Shown: in pieces, positions 43,315 to 54,450 of the stretch
Numbering within the stretch: the stretch's first letter is position 1
Layout of the letters: each line of letters starts with the position of its first letter
Position numbers and translations under genes: made by a program
Assembly: GCF_028583425.1 (NCBI RefSeq)
Contig: NC_072793.1
Location: forward strand, 100,611,689-100,675,688
Length of the DNA: 64,000 nucleotides
Direction: 5' to 3'
Source: Eublepharis macularius
Lineage: Eukaryota; Chordata; Lepidosauria; Squamata; Eublepharidae
Notes under the pieces: model-generated
The model's database searches: none
The model's input: only the letters and a program-made list of their open reading frames with translations
What the model was told of the DNA's origin: nothing

Positions 43315-44245
43315 TATTACATGTCCACTAAATGTGAGGTGGGTTGGGGAAAACCCAACCCACCTCACATTTAACTCATGACCGCTCTCACCTTCAAAGT
43401 GGTGTTATGGGGGAGGATGAGCTTGAGAACATACACAGAAGCAGGAGCTGCTTCATTGTTCCCTGCTTTCCACACAGCATGCTTTTGCAGAGAGAAGTGG
43501 GCCATGGGAGTAGGGTTGCCAGGTCCTCTGATCCCCCGGGTGGGAGGTCGGAGGCCCAGCACCTACTTTAAGGCTTTCCCTGTCGCTTGCGTGCAGAATG
43601 CGTGCTCTTGGCCTGCATGATGATGTCACTTCCGGGAACTGATGTCATCATGCAGGTCATATGCTGCTCTGGGAGCACTCCTGTGCTCCCCAGGGGCCTA
43701 AATTGGGCTGCCACGGGGTGCGGGAGCGCTGCCTTCTCTGCAGCGACCCGATTCAGGCTGAATTTGGCTGAATTGGGGCCAAATTGGACTGAATCTGGCC
43801 TGAATCCGGCCGAATCCAACCGCTGTAGTGCTCAGGAGTGCACTGTTCCTCCCAGATGTGCTCCTCAGGAGGCGTGTTCCCCCCCATGCTGGCCAGATAA
43901 GTGGGGGCGAGGGGTGGAGGGTGGGAGTGGAGGATCTTCTGCCGCTGGTGGGGGACTAGCATCCCTTTGTGGGAGGTGGGCTTTTCATCATGTGTCTACC
44001 CAGGAGACCTGTATCTGCAGTAGGAAGACAAACAGATCACCCCTAACAATCCTTTTCTATCTGCAAAAGCGCCTTATGGGTAAAGCAGGGACTGACACAG
44101 CCGCTCCTGTATACATGCATGCTCGCAAACCCATTCTCCCCACACATACCATTTTGAAGGTGAGAGCGGTCACACATTAAACGCATGTTGAGTTGGGGAA
44201 AACTCCAACACACCTCACCTTTACCGCATGTGTAATCAGCCCCAA
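43315..44245. mobile_element. Foldback element interrupted by a TAGGGTTGCCA-family insert
   Basis: Left arm (43320-43510) and right arm (43965-44240) are imperfect inverted copies: ACATTTAACTCATGACCGCTCTCACCTTCAAA against TTTTGAAGGTGAGAGCGGTCACACATTAA, and CTGCTTTCCACACAG...CTTTTGCAGA against CTGCAAAAGCGCC...AAAGCAGGGACTG. The outermost part of the left arm is itself a perfect 19-bp hairpin (43330-43348 with 43354-43372, loop GAAAA). The centre is occupied by an insert at 43511-43957. Class unknown; a MITE-like element is likely. Confidence 0.7.
43511..43957 (+). mobile_element. TAGGGTTGCCA-family element nested in the foldback element
   Basis: Begins TAGGGTTGCCAGGTCCTCTG like the complement of 8908-9235, contains ATGATGATGTCACTTCCGGGA and GATGTCATCATGCAGG, runs of GAATTTGGCTGAATT words, and ends near GGGGGACTAGCATCCC. 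The right terminus is eroded and no clear TSD remains. Confidence 0.6.
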
Positions 44246-45094
44246 AGTTAGGTATCAGGCAGTGTAAAGCCTAACTACAGAAGATGGCTTAAAGAGCAAC
44301 TTGTGTAGTAAGAGCTAATAGAAGCCTTGCAGAATCATTAGAACGGGGTCTCAAGCTTTATGTCTCCTGATGCTCCTAATGGTTATAGCAGTGGAGTGGC
44401 TGTGGCATTTTGTGCACAACTACTAACTTGATATTGGAAAAGATTTTCCACTCAGCTGTATGTAGATCCTTCACAGAAAATAATGTTGTTAAAAAATCAT
44501 TCTAGTATTTCCCATAGGTGTTTCTGTGTGGTAATTCATTGGGGGAATCTACAGTGAACAAGCATAAATAGTATGATCAGACATATGGGATTAGATTGTT
44601 ACATGCTCATGTTTTAGTAAAAAAAAAAAGTGACATACAGTGAAATCCTAAACAGAGTTATTCAAAAGGTATTCAGTAGCAAACTTGCCAGTCCATTAAA
44701 TATGTCAAAATGATTTTGTTGCCAGAACAAATAATGATTAACACTCAGTAGTAGCCTCAGATCAGTTTGCACTAGGCAAGAGAAAACATTTTCCATTCAT
44801 TTGACCGGTATTTATGATATTTCAGTAAAGGGGAGTGAATATTTTTGGTACATTCCTGTACTAAAGACTACAGTGAGGAGTGTCTTCAACTGTCCACAAA
44901 TACCATAGCACAAGTGAAAAGACATATTGATTATGTCCTTCTAAAGTGCAATCATCATTTGCTGAAGATTTCAGTAAAGTTAGGGCCGTCCTAAAAGCAA
45001 AATTCTCAAGATAGTGCAATTGTAAATAACATCTAAAATAGAAATAAAAAATTTATATAGGCATTTTTCCTAAACAAGTAGTTAAAACATTTTC
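44246..45094. other. No recognised feature
   Basis: AT-rich intronic sequence; a MITE-like half-unit (GAAATCCTAAACAGAGTTATT) is at about 44640-44665. Confidence 0.4.
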
Positions 45095-45163
45095 AATTTG
45101 CAATCCTATGGACTTCAATGGGATTAGACTGGGGTAACTCTACTTAGGATTGCACTATTTGTC
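45095..45163. repeat. Palindromic MITE-like repeat
   Basis: GCAATCCTATGGACTTCAATGG followed by GGGGTAACTCTACTTAGGATTGCACT; the ends GCAATCC/GGATTGC are inverted. The same unit is at 38455-38508, 63865-63945 and, as a relic, at 7673-7720. Confidence 0.65.
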
Positions 45164-46879
45164 ATGTACCTAACTAAGGTCACCGTCCATCACTCCACAA
45201 AAGAGACATTCTCCCATTTAACCTTCTCTGAGCCTTTTTGAAAGGATTTCCTTTTAAAAGATGCCCTGAAAGCATTTCCAAATACATGCTGGTGTGTCAC
45301 CCAATGCATTTGCTGAGCTGACAGTGGTAGCTTTACAAAGCCTATTAGTAACTTCAAAATGCCGCACTGAATTTCAGTTTTGTTTTTCTTTGGAAACTTC
45401 AGCTGCTTACATAGGACTCACGGCAACTTCCATCCCAAAACCGTCCATGTCCACGCCTGTGTATTCTCAGTCAGTGTTATGTCCCTGCACTGTTGACTGA
45501 GCAACTGGGAAGCCTTTGGGTACATTTTTTGTACTGGTACATTTTTTGTACTGGTGCTGGCTTAAGGGGTGTGGTTCTCTGTAGCCTCGCTTGTTGCTAG
45601 TCTAAGTAGTTTTGTGTGGACAACAGTGACTTTTAGATGTTTTCTTTCCTCTCTATCAGCTTTTCAGGGAGGTTTCTAGCACTGCTGTCTGGCTTATAGT
45701 GAAACAGATTTCATTTCCATTTGGCTTTCCCCAGTCTGATGACCAGCTGTCTGACTGACTTGCCTGGGATTCTTGGAGGCATCTCTTCCCCGCTTCCCAT
45801 CAACTTATTTTTTTCCAAATTTCTAAACATCAGCTGGAAAGACCATTGGAAATGGCTGGCAGAGTCGCCAGCCACCTCCCTTTGCTGGCCTACTGTAGAA
45901 GAAACCTGAATAGTGGCAGAACAATTATTCCCCCATCGGCATGTTTATTGTTCTTTATGCTGTGTTCTGGCAACAAGCCTCTTGGGCATGGGTGCTAAAA
46001 ATCCCTAATTAGTTATATCATTCACAAAACATTGATCAGGTCTCAAAATCATGAGACTGAAATTTTAAAAAGATAGAAAGGCCTTCTTCATTTCATTTTA
46101 TTTAGGTGATTAGAGATTTGATTAGGATACATTACTCTCCAAATCCTCCTACTGCACTGCTGGTTGTTAGACAGACATACTCATCAATTACAGGAGTCAC
46201 ATTCTAAACATCCATGGAAACTTTGGGAAAAAATTCCTGGTTTATCATAGTGCCACATCATATTAAAAAGAATTTCCTGTGTGAATGTCACAGCTGTATG
46301 GAAAATTACATGTATCTCCTACAAACACTGTTCTACCTGTACAGTAGCAAGACTCCTCTTGACTGGTATGCTTAACAGACACAGCAGTGTTTGAGGGAAT
46401 ACCTAAACATTTTCACTATGGAAGTGATCACATGGGTATTGTGTAAAGTGGTATTTGATTTAAAGAAGAATGAAAGATTGGGGAACAAAGAGGAAGTAGA
46501 CAAGCTGGATGAGTGACTTCATCCTCAGTAGATACATTTTTCCTGGAAACAGTGGGGCAAGACTTCTGCCTGGAGGGTGGGGGAATCTCTCACCAGAGTG
46601 TTAAGTGAAGAACTGGAGTATGTGGGTTGGATATGAGTAGAAGAGGCCAGGAAGGCTAAAAGGGAACACACATGCCCATAATGTTAATTTGTTCCCTTTT
46701 AGCTTCCTGGACTTTTCTGCTCCAGTAAAAGAGAACTGGAAAGAAAAGAGCATAACTGTAGAGTCAGGGTGTGCAGGAACTAGCAGGGATCCATGGTGAG
46801 ACAGGAAGGACTACTTTGCCAAAAGTATTAATTGTGGGAAGCGGGAAACCAGTCAGCTTGTAGTATCCTTTAAGAAGAG
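45164..46879. other. No recognised gene
   Basis: Intronic sequence. At 45520-45555 the word TACATTTTTTGTACTGGT is directly duplicated. Nothing else assignable. Confidence 0.4.
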
Positions 46880-47045
46880 TCTTGCTGGCTTAGGCCAGGG
46901 GTCCATCTAGTCAGCATCCTGTTTCCAACAGTGGTCAGTCCAGAGCTTTCAGGAGGTCCACCTATTGGACAGGCAGGCAACCTCTCTCTTGCAACTGATC
47001 TTCTGAGGTGTATTGTTTTTGAATTTGGAGGTTTTATTAAGTTAC
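46880..47045 (+). repeat. LINE-related repeat (CATCTAGTCAGCATCCTGTTTCC family)
   Basis: GGGGTCCATCTAGTCAGCATCCTGTTTCCAACAGTGG followed by GAATTTGGAGG. A related copy at 56905-57060 starts AGAAGAGCCCTGGTGGATCAG. The order agrees with a widespread reptile repeat as I recall it. Confidence 0.6.
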
Positions 47046-47654
47046 CATGGCCAAGATTCCAAGTAATCTGATGTCAAAGAGTTGTGATAGAACTGCTTCA
47101 TATCTGTGTTGAATGCTAGTCTGGACAGAAAAATGTCTCTGTTCAGACTGGTTGAGGCAAGATGAGATATGAGCAGCATAGCTGGATCAAGGGCAGAAAG
47201 TAGGGAACAGGTAAACAGACCAGGTGGGATTCAGGAAAAGTCAAGGCAGCCTTAACAGAGGAACTCAGTATGTAGGCAGCAGGTTGCAGGCTTTTCCAAG
47301 GAGCTTTCAGCAAGTGCTGACCAGCCTACCTGCAGCTTTTTCCTGCTTCCATGTGTAGGAGCTGCTGGGAGACTGGAGACAAAGAAAGCAGGGAAACTCA
47401 AGTGGCCTCTCGTGGGCTTGCATTCCAAGATAGGGCAAGGCTGTAGTTTTATTCCTGATGCTGGTTTCTGAAAGCAGAATTATATGTCACATGTAGTTTC
47501 AGGATTACTTTTCTCCAATTTTTTTTAAAGAATGTAGCCATAAGAGCTCCAGTTCAAAGGGGGAGGCTGAGAAGGGAGCAGAGCAGCTAACTTTTCACCT
47601 AAGCCAGTTTTTGCTGGTATGTGGGTGTTGTATGACTTATGTTTCACTTTCTTT

Positions 47655-47705
47655 CTGCTCTGTAATCCACGTTGAGTCTAGGTGAGGAAGGCAGACTAAA
47701 TAAAG
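47655..47705 (+). repeat. LINE 3'-tail fragment, reverse orientation
   Basis: TAATCCACGTTGAGTCTAGGTGAGGAAGGCAGACTAAATAAA, complement of the tail at 936-1130. Confidence 0.6.
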
Positions 47706-48361
47706 GAACTTGGAGGGGTAATTTTTGGCAGGAAAATGACGCAAGAAGAAAGAGTTAAATAGGTCCTCTTTCCACATCCTGGATTCTCTTTTTAAATTGT
47801 AGCCTCCACAGTTGCATTCTGTTATTTAAGAAAAAAGTAGGGGAAAATCACAAAACGTGTGTGTAGTTTCAAACAACGAGTTCTCAAATTGTAACCCAAA
47901 AGCTTACTGTAGAATTCCTGCAAACAAATGTTTGTTATATGTCAAGTGCTAGGACCCAGAAGCTTCTATCCCCATCTGGGGGAATATCCCAAGGCTACTT
48001 GGTACCAGAGCCTTTGGAGATTGATGCAGTCCCACTGATGCAAATAGAGATGGTGTAACAGAAACATCATTAGCAGCAGCTTAGCAATTGCTTTCTCCCT
48101 TTCCCTACTGATGCTTTGTTTCTCACAAATATCTCATTGCCCCTGTATCTTTTCTACACACGCACACGCGCGTGCACACACACACACACGCCAGGCTCAT
48201 GTGTTTTTCCAGAGTTACGAAGCCGTGGTTATGCATGGATCTGTGAAAAACTTATCTCAATTATGTTTGGGGTGGGATCATTATTCTGAGCCAGTTTTCA
48301 AATTCTGTCTGTCTCACAACAACAGCAGAATTTAGTATTTCACAATAACTAGACTTTGAAC
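47706..48361. other. Intronic sequence with (CA)n tract
   Basis: 48153-48192 is an alternating CA/CG tract. No gene recognised. Confidence 0.5.
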
Positions 48362-49135
48362 CCATAGAATCATAGAGTTGGAAGGGACCTCCAGGGTCCA
48401 ACCCCCTGCCCAAAGCAGGAAATTCACAGCTATCTGCCCCCCTCACACCCCCAGTGACCCCTGCTTCATACCCAGAAGATGGCTTAATACCTTCAGGATC
48501 CCTAGCAAAACTGGCCTGGAGAAAATTGCTTCCTGACCCCAAAGTGGTGATCAGCATTACCCTGGTCATGTAAGAAAGAGCCACGAGAACTACGCACTGA
48601 TGTAACCCTTCCTGCCCTCCCTCTCATGATCTGCCTAGGTTTACAGAATCAGCATTATTGTCAGATGGTCATCTAGCCTCTGCTTAGAAACCTCCAAAGA
48701 AGGAGAGCCCGCCTCCTCCTGAGGAAGCCTGTTCCACTGAGGGACTGCTCTGTCAGGAAAGTTCTTCCTAATGTTTAGCCGAAAACTCTTTTGATTTAAT
48801 TTCAGCCCATTGTTTCTGGTCTGACCTTCTGAGGCAATGGAAAACAACTCTGCACCATCCTCTATATCACAGCCCTTCAAGTACTTGAAGATGGTTATCA
48901 TATCACCTCTCAGTCGTTTCCTCTCCAGGCTAAACATTCTGAGCTCCTTCAACCTTTCCTCATAGGACTTGGTCTCCAGACCTCTCACAATCTTTGTTGC
49001 CCTCCTCTGGACATGTCTCAACTTGTCTAAATCCTTCTTAAATTGTGATGCCCAAAACTGAACACAATAATTTAGGTGAGGTCTAACCAGAGCAGAGTAG
49101 AGTAATACCATCACTTCGTGTGATCTGGACACTGT
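48362..49135 (-). mobile_element. CR1 LINE 3' fragment with nearly intact C-terminal frame
   Basis: The minus-strand frame from 49132 to 48641 gives 163 uninterrupted codons typical of the CR1 C-terminus: LLYSALVRPHLNYCVQFW, LDKLRHVQRRATKIVRGLE, RLKELRMFSLERKRLRGDMI and FRLNIRKNFPDRAVPQWNRL. The 3' untranslated part follows and ends at about 48362 with CTCTATGATTCTATGG. The copy is far better preserved than those at 9960 and 23620, so younger. Confidence 0.9.
48641..49132 (-). CDS. CR1 ORF2 C-terminal segment (retrotransposon-derived)
   Basis: An open frame of 163 codons covering the last part of the CR1 polyprotein after the reverse-transcriptase domain. The conserved block YSALVRPHLNYC is the region just after the RT thumb. 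The catalytic domain is missing through 5' truncation, so it is not functional. The start codon is arbitrary. Confidence 0.7.
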   Translation of the reverse strand: MSRSHEVMVLLYSALVRPHLNYCVQFWASQFKKDLDKLRHVQRRATKIVRGLETKSYEERLKELRMFSLERKRLRGDMITIFKYLKGCDIEDGAELFSIASEGQTRNNGLKLNQKSFRLNIRKNFPDRAVPQWNRLPQEEAGSPSLEVSKQRLDDHLTIMLIL

Positions 49136-49348
49136 TCTTCTATTGATACATGATATTAGAAAACCAATAAACTGTGTTAAACTGTAAATTAAAACATCTT
49201 TTACCGTTAATTACTAATGTGGTTGGCACTGGAGTGTCATTTTTCTACCCCAAGTGCATATTTGTCTGTGATAAGGTAAATGTTCTCCAGTGAAAGCCAA
49301 TTATTTTCCACCCTACTATAATGCTTCATTTCAGTGCTCCCTTGGATC

Positions 49349-49480
49349 ACTTCCTTTGCAAAAACTCAGGGCCTTTTTTACCCCAATACATACATATGCG
49401 CGCGCGCGCGCGCGCGCACACACACACACACGTATGTATGTATTGGGGTAAAAAAGGCCCTGAGTTTTTGCAAAGGAAGT
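49349..49480. repeat. Perfect 48-bp inverted repeat around a Z-DNA-prone core
   Basis: The left arm 49349-49396 begins ACTTCCTTTGCAAAAACTCA; the right arm 49433-49480 is its exact complement. The 36-bp spacer is (CG)n followed by (CA)n. Positions 49386-49443 are strictly alternating purine and pyrimidine, 58 in a row. Confidence 0.95.
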
Positions 49481-49550
49481 ACACAGAAGGTTGGTCTTCA
49501 GATAGCAGAAGTCTGGAGATCAAACTGAGAATGGCAGAGTTGTCATATTA

Positions 49551-49761
49551 TAGGGCTGTTATGTCTGGGTTGGGAAATTCCTGGAGATTTGGAGGTGGAG
49601 CTTGGGGAAGATGGAGTTTGTGGAGGAACCTCAGCAGAGTATAATGCTATAGAGTCCACCCTCCAAAGCAGCCATTTTCTCCAAGGGAACTGATCTCTGC
49701 CATCTGGAGAGCAATTGTAATTCTGGGAATCTCCAAGCCCCATTTGGAGGCTGACAGCTCT
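49551..49761 (+). repeat. High-copy 'GGGTTGCCAACTCCAGG' repeat, copy D
   Basis: TAGGGCTGTTATGTCTGGG, GGAAATTCCTGGAGATTTGGAGG, TCCACCCTCCAAAGCAGCCATTTTCTCCAAGG and GGAGGCTGACAGC; complete except for eroded ends. Confidence 0.75.
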
Positions 49762-52700
49762 TTATCAGAATTTCTCTGCTCTTCCCAGTTGTGTTTGAAA
49801 TGTGGCACTGCAATTTGCTCAGCAAAGTTTCTCAGGCACCATATAATGAAAGAATGACAGTGTTTTCTTGGCCTGTTGTCTCTTTTCACAGTGTGGTTTT
49901 AGGTCTGGCCCTGTAACCCCTTGTTCCAGACATCTTATCAATTTAATATATTTTATAGTGCGTTTCCTATAAACTGTAGTGGTTTTCAGATATAAAACTG
50001 AATATACAGTAAATTATTAAAGCATCATTTGATTGTAAAATACAGAGTTTCAAACCAGCGTTTAGCCTGAAGTCTTTCTATAATCCTTTCCCCTTGTATT
50101 TATTCTGAAACTTCAGAAGAAAAAGAACAGCCCTCACTACATATGACAGCCTGTTCCAAAGGGATGTACGTAGCTGCCACAGAAAACATTCTTGCCTGTG
50201 CTATGGCTGTCTTCACTTAGAGAAGGAACCCAAAGGAAGCCCTGGTGAGAAGACTGTGGGGTCTGTCCAGGCTCATATGTGAAGAATAGTCTTTCAAGTC
50301 TGTCCTGTTGGTATTGCCAGTTTGCAACATGCCTGGTTCAGTGATAGACAGGAACTGCTTTCCTTTTGGCTGGTAGGTCGGTATGCAACTGATTAAACAG
50401 CATTAGGGCTTGCATTGTTGTCAGTTGATAAATGGGACCCGTGTCACTTCTTACGGTTCCAAGGCGCGCACTTAGCGCTGCTGCTATATTTATCATTTAT
50501 GAAGCACTTGTAATCTGCAATGTACTTTACAGACTGTAGTGCCGCATTTGCAACTGGTGCTTACATTGCTGCTTGTGTAATGTAGTGTGTTGTCCTGACC
50601 TTCCTGTCCTTGGGTATCTAGGGAAAGGATATATAAATATCAAAGGCAGGGTAAAATTTGTACAGCCAGTACAAAAGGTGAACATACATATTATACTCTA
50701 CAAAACAAAGCTTTAGATCCTATTAAATATGTTCCTAGGCTGCTCTGTGGCCAGCTGGATTTTGGTTGTTTTTGTTTGTTTTATTCAGTTGTCAGGAGAG
50801 GATCTGCATACAGGCTGTCAAAAATTCTGGATATGAACTTTCGTATTCCGACTGTCCTAGCCCAACAGTTCTTTAATAGTTAGAAATGGATCACAGCAAT
50901 ATTTGCAGCTCCATGAGATAAAATCAAACAGTCCCACAGGCATAGGTAGTATAACATCATAATCCTGGAGTAGACAAATCCAGATAGTAATCGCTCAGTC
51001 AGTGATCACATTTTACTATGCTAAAATTATAATTTGAATCAGCCTCACACTGGGAAGATTAAAATAGGCCAGTCATTGCAGAGAAGGCCACAGCCTCCCA
51101 CTGTTCCCCCAAACTAACTGGAAAGTTGCTAGGGGAGGGAAAATTTGTTCTCAGCTCTAGTGATTTCCCTTTGGCCATGAAAACGAAAACAATTTATGGA
51201 ATCTCTCTAAGAGAAGCTGTAAGATGTTTCACGTGTCCATCCTGTGATACCATACCTTCAGTTATATCCATTTGATACTCCACCTCGGGTTGTATCGGTT
51301 TTGATGCCCCTGAAAAAGGAACCCTCTCCTCAGAATCTCAGAGAAACAAAGACCTTCCTGTTATTACTGAAATGTAGTTTACATTTTGTCATGTGGTATA
51401 CCTTTCGTAATCAACCCAAAGGCGGCATTTGGGGCAGTATTTACATATTTTGTTGTTTCTGGTAATAATGAATGTTTTGTACTTAAAGTTGTCTCACTGA
51501 ATTGGAAGGACCAGTTCTGGCACTGGCAGCGTGACCAATTGCCTTAAAGGGCATTAATGCCAACCTGCCACTAGCCTATGTACTACTGGAAATTTTCAAC
51601 AGACCATGAGGAATTTTTCTTCACCCATATCTTTTTCTAGAGAAGCAGTCTGAAAGTACGTTTTCCATTCTGAGCTATCTTGTGCTACCACAGCTCAGCA
51701 AGAAGCATACACTGTGAAGAAGTGAAGAAGAGTTTGGTGATTCTTTTGCGCGCATGTGCTTCTGGATTCTAAAAAAAAAAGGTCTCAGTAGCTAAAGCAG
51801 CTACTAAACATTAGGTTAGGAGAACATTTTCTCTCTTAACTATGGTGCAGTAGGGGCAGCCAACTGTTGTTAAATATTGGAGCAGGGATCCATATGGAAA
51901 GACGCTGATTTCCATGCAATTCCTGCCAGCTGGTACAGACAATCTAGTTTGGTTATCCAGACAAGTATTTTCCTAGTCATAAGTAGATTCAACAGTAGCG
52001 ACGGCTATGCTTGCTCTATGGTGCACCTATGTTCCAGGGAGTCTGAAATATTCTTCTCTCACATAACAAGAAAAATATGGCTTCCAGCTTACGTGATTTT
52101 TGAGGGGAAAGGAGGGACTTCCATTGGAGAGTTGGTAGTTGTCATTTTCAAGAGGGAAACTATTTTTTGCAGTCAAACTTTTCTAAAGTATCTGGAAGTA
52201 CTTGTTTTAGGCAGCTGAGATCTCCTATCACAATAGGTTCTCTGAACTGTCTTTGAAGATGCCCATTTCATGGCTGTAGCAATTGTATAAGTTCATGAAT
52301 AGTATTCACAGTGCATGTTATGGGGTTGTGTGTTAATCATTATTTGTGTATCTGTTGTTTTATCCTTGGATTCATCTGGGCAGTGATTGACTGGCTCCTA
52401 CTAGACACGGTGATAGCTGGGAAATGTGGAACTTTTGGGGGCTGGTGTGCTGCAGTATAGGATCCCTCCAGCTGTACAGCCTGATGGCATCAATTCCTCC
52501 TCCGGCTCTGCTTCAGATCCTTCTGCATGGCGCAGGCACTATTGACTGGATGCACAGGGCTTAATGCCTATCATACAAGTTGGACAAAGAGAGCTGTGCA
52601 TCCACTTCGACAAAGCCTCACACTGCTTCTCAAACACATCAGTTGAATTCTAGGCCAGGATGCCTCTATAGAGCTTGGCCAGACAAGCTCATTGATTGCA

Positions 52701-53286
52701 CAGCTCCTTTGCTTTCACAGCTGTGTGCTAATAGTTCAGAAACTACATTGTTCCCTGAAGCTTTGAAATGAGCCTTGGAGCTTTTTTGCAACTTTGCCTC
52801 AGCATTTATTAGATAAAATTTTGAGGGGTAGTTGAAAACAATAGATAATGAAGTACAAGTGCATGTGCCAGCATGAGAGGGAACTGGCACTCCCCACTGC
52901 CTCCTGAAAGCTTGCAAATGCTGAGCCAACCCAGTTTTGAGCTGAAGGGGACTTCCTTACAGGGAGACAGTCCTTGAGAGCTTTTTCTTTACATGATTTA
53001 GGACGGGAAAGAGAGCATTCAAGCTTGAATTAATTTAAGGACCAGGGGTTGGTTTTAATTGGTAAAGGCAAATTATAGAAAGTGTGAATTAGTGACACAA
53101 TTGTTTATTCCTGAGGTAATGTTTGTGTGCAACTGTAACAGGAAATAAAAAAGAAAGTACTGAAGATGACCTTTCTAACAATGTGGTGGGTTTTGTTCCT
53201 AAACTAGAAACAATCTTGCACTTCTTTCAATGTTTGGTAGATGGTAAAGTTGATTAACTTTCATGGATTAATCAACTAACAATTGA
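49762..53286. other. Unassigned intronic sequence
   Basis: No exon, RNA gene or recognisable repeat. The 113-codon frame at 51877-52218 and the 87-codon frame at 52666-52929 have no known domains. Relatively repeat-poor, so a candidate for single-copy DNA. Confidence 0.4.
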
Positions 53287-53447
53287 TGTATTGTCAAAGG
53301 CTTTCACGGCCGGAGAACGATGGTTGTTGTGGGTTTTCCGGGCTGTATTGCCGTGGTCTTGGCATTGTAGTTCCTGACGTTTTGCCAGCAGCTGTGGCTG
53401 GCATCTTCAGAGGTGTAGCACCAAAAGACAGAGATCTCTCAGTGTCA
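53287..53447 (+). mobile_element. Penelope-like terminal unit, second copy
   Basis: TGTATTGTCAAAGGCTTTCACGGCCGGAGAACG followed by the same core as at 35911-36040 up to CTCAGTGTCAC. The hammerhead-like core (minus strand) has AAAAC instead of GAAAC, so the catalytic box is broken. No partner arm is present. Confidence 0.8.
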
Positions 53448-53495
53448 CCAAATATCCCAAAGGGACTAAATATCAGTTCTCGAACTTCCAGTAGA

Positions 53496-54450
53496 TAGGG
53501 TTGCCCACTCCAGGTGGGTCTGGGTGTTCTTTGTCAGGGCTTGCCCCAGGAGCTGCTGCGTTGGGCACCGGGGTGCCTGACTCTGACTCTGGGGAGACGT
53601 CAGGGATACTGCAAGGCCCTGCTCAGTGGAAAGAGGGGCGGTATATATCACCCTGACTCCCTCTCAGTCCACTCGCTGGCCCACTCAACCTGATCCAGCT
53701 GCCGCCACCACTCTCCCTTCCCTCCTTCACCAACCTTTCTTTTCCTCCTTGCATCCTCATACTTCCTTGGTCCCAACAACTCCCACTCCTCTCCATCACT
53801 CCTCCTACACAACCCACCACGAGCCCTCTACTGAGCCTGCTTTTATAGGGCTTCCTCTAGCCTCGCTGCCTGATGCACGCCAGCTGGGTATGCCCTCAGA
53901 TGTTCCCATTCCGGCCTCTCCTTGTTCCTCTGCCTTTCCCTGCAGGGCGGGGCTGGGTGTCACCCAGCTGGGGAGGCTCCCAGGTGTTCCTCCCCTCCTT
54001 CCAATTCTTCCCTGCCTTTCCATCTTCTCTCGCAGGGTGGGGCTGGCAGGGCCTTTCCAGGTGATGTGCCTTGGCCGTCTCTTCTCACGAGGTGTCGCCC
54101 CAGTAGGTGCATGCGCTGTTTGCCCATTGGGGCTGGATGGGACTGTGCTTCCCTGGCTGGCTTCCCCAGCTGGCTCCCCCCCGGTACTTGCTGCTGGCTG
54201 GAGCTATGTTGGGCACCCTGAGTCTGCCATCGGGGTGTCATTGGCCCTCAGGTAAGGGGGCTGTGACAACTCCGGGGTGTCAGGACTGCTTAACCCTGGA
54301 CATTCTCCTCCAAATTTTTCCAGTTCTTCTGGAAAAAATGGCAACTTTAGAGGGTGGACTCTATGGTATTAGACCCCATGGAAGTCCCTCCCCTCCTCAA
54401 ATTTTGTCCTACCACCAAATATCCAGAAATTTCCCAGCCAGTAGACAGTA
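53496..54450 (-). repeat. High-copy 'GGGTTGCCAACTCCAGG' repeat, copy E, split by an LTR
   Basis: The left part (53498-53531) reads GGGTTGCCCACTCCAGGTGGG and the right part (about 54283-54450) resumes with AATGGCAACTTTAGAGGGTGGACTC and ends TCCAGAAATTTCCCAGCC. The intervening 53532-54282 is an LTR. Confidence 0.65.
53532..54282 (-). mobile_element. Solo LTR, copy 2 of the family at 3762-4854
   Basis: Starts TGTCAGGGCTTGCC on the + strand and ends GGGGTGTCA; in reverse it aligns with copy 1 over GGGCTTGCC, CCTGCTC(A/T)GTGGAA, CACCCTGACTCCCTCTCA and the TATA-like CCCTATAAAAG (complement of CTTTTATAGGG at 53831-53841). No matching target duplication was found, so the ends are approximate. The two copies differ a lot in the middle and this one lacks the 54-bp repeats. 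Confidence 0.65.

Noticed and set aside
48153-49440. (CA)n and (CG)n tracts as possible CRISPR or regulatory arrays
   Set aside because: They are simple dinucleotide tracts. CRISPR arrays are prokaryotic and have spaced, longer repeats.
51877-52218. Frame of 113 codons as a possible exon of TEX264
   Set aside because: It does not resemble any TEX264 segment and lacks good splice sites in register.
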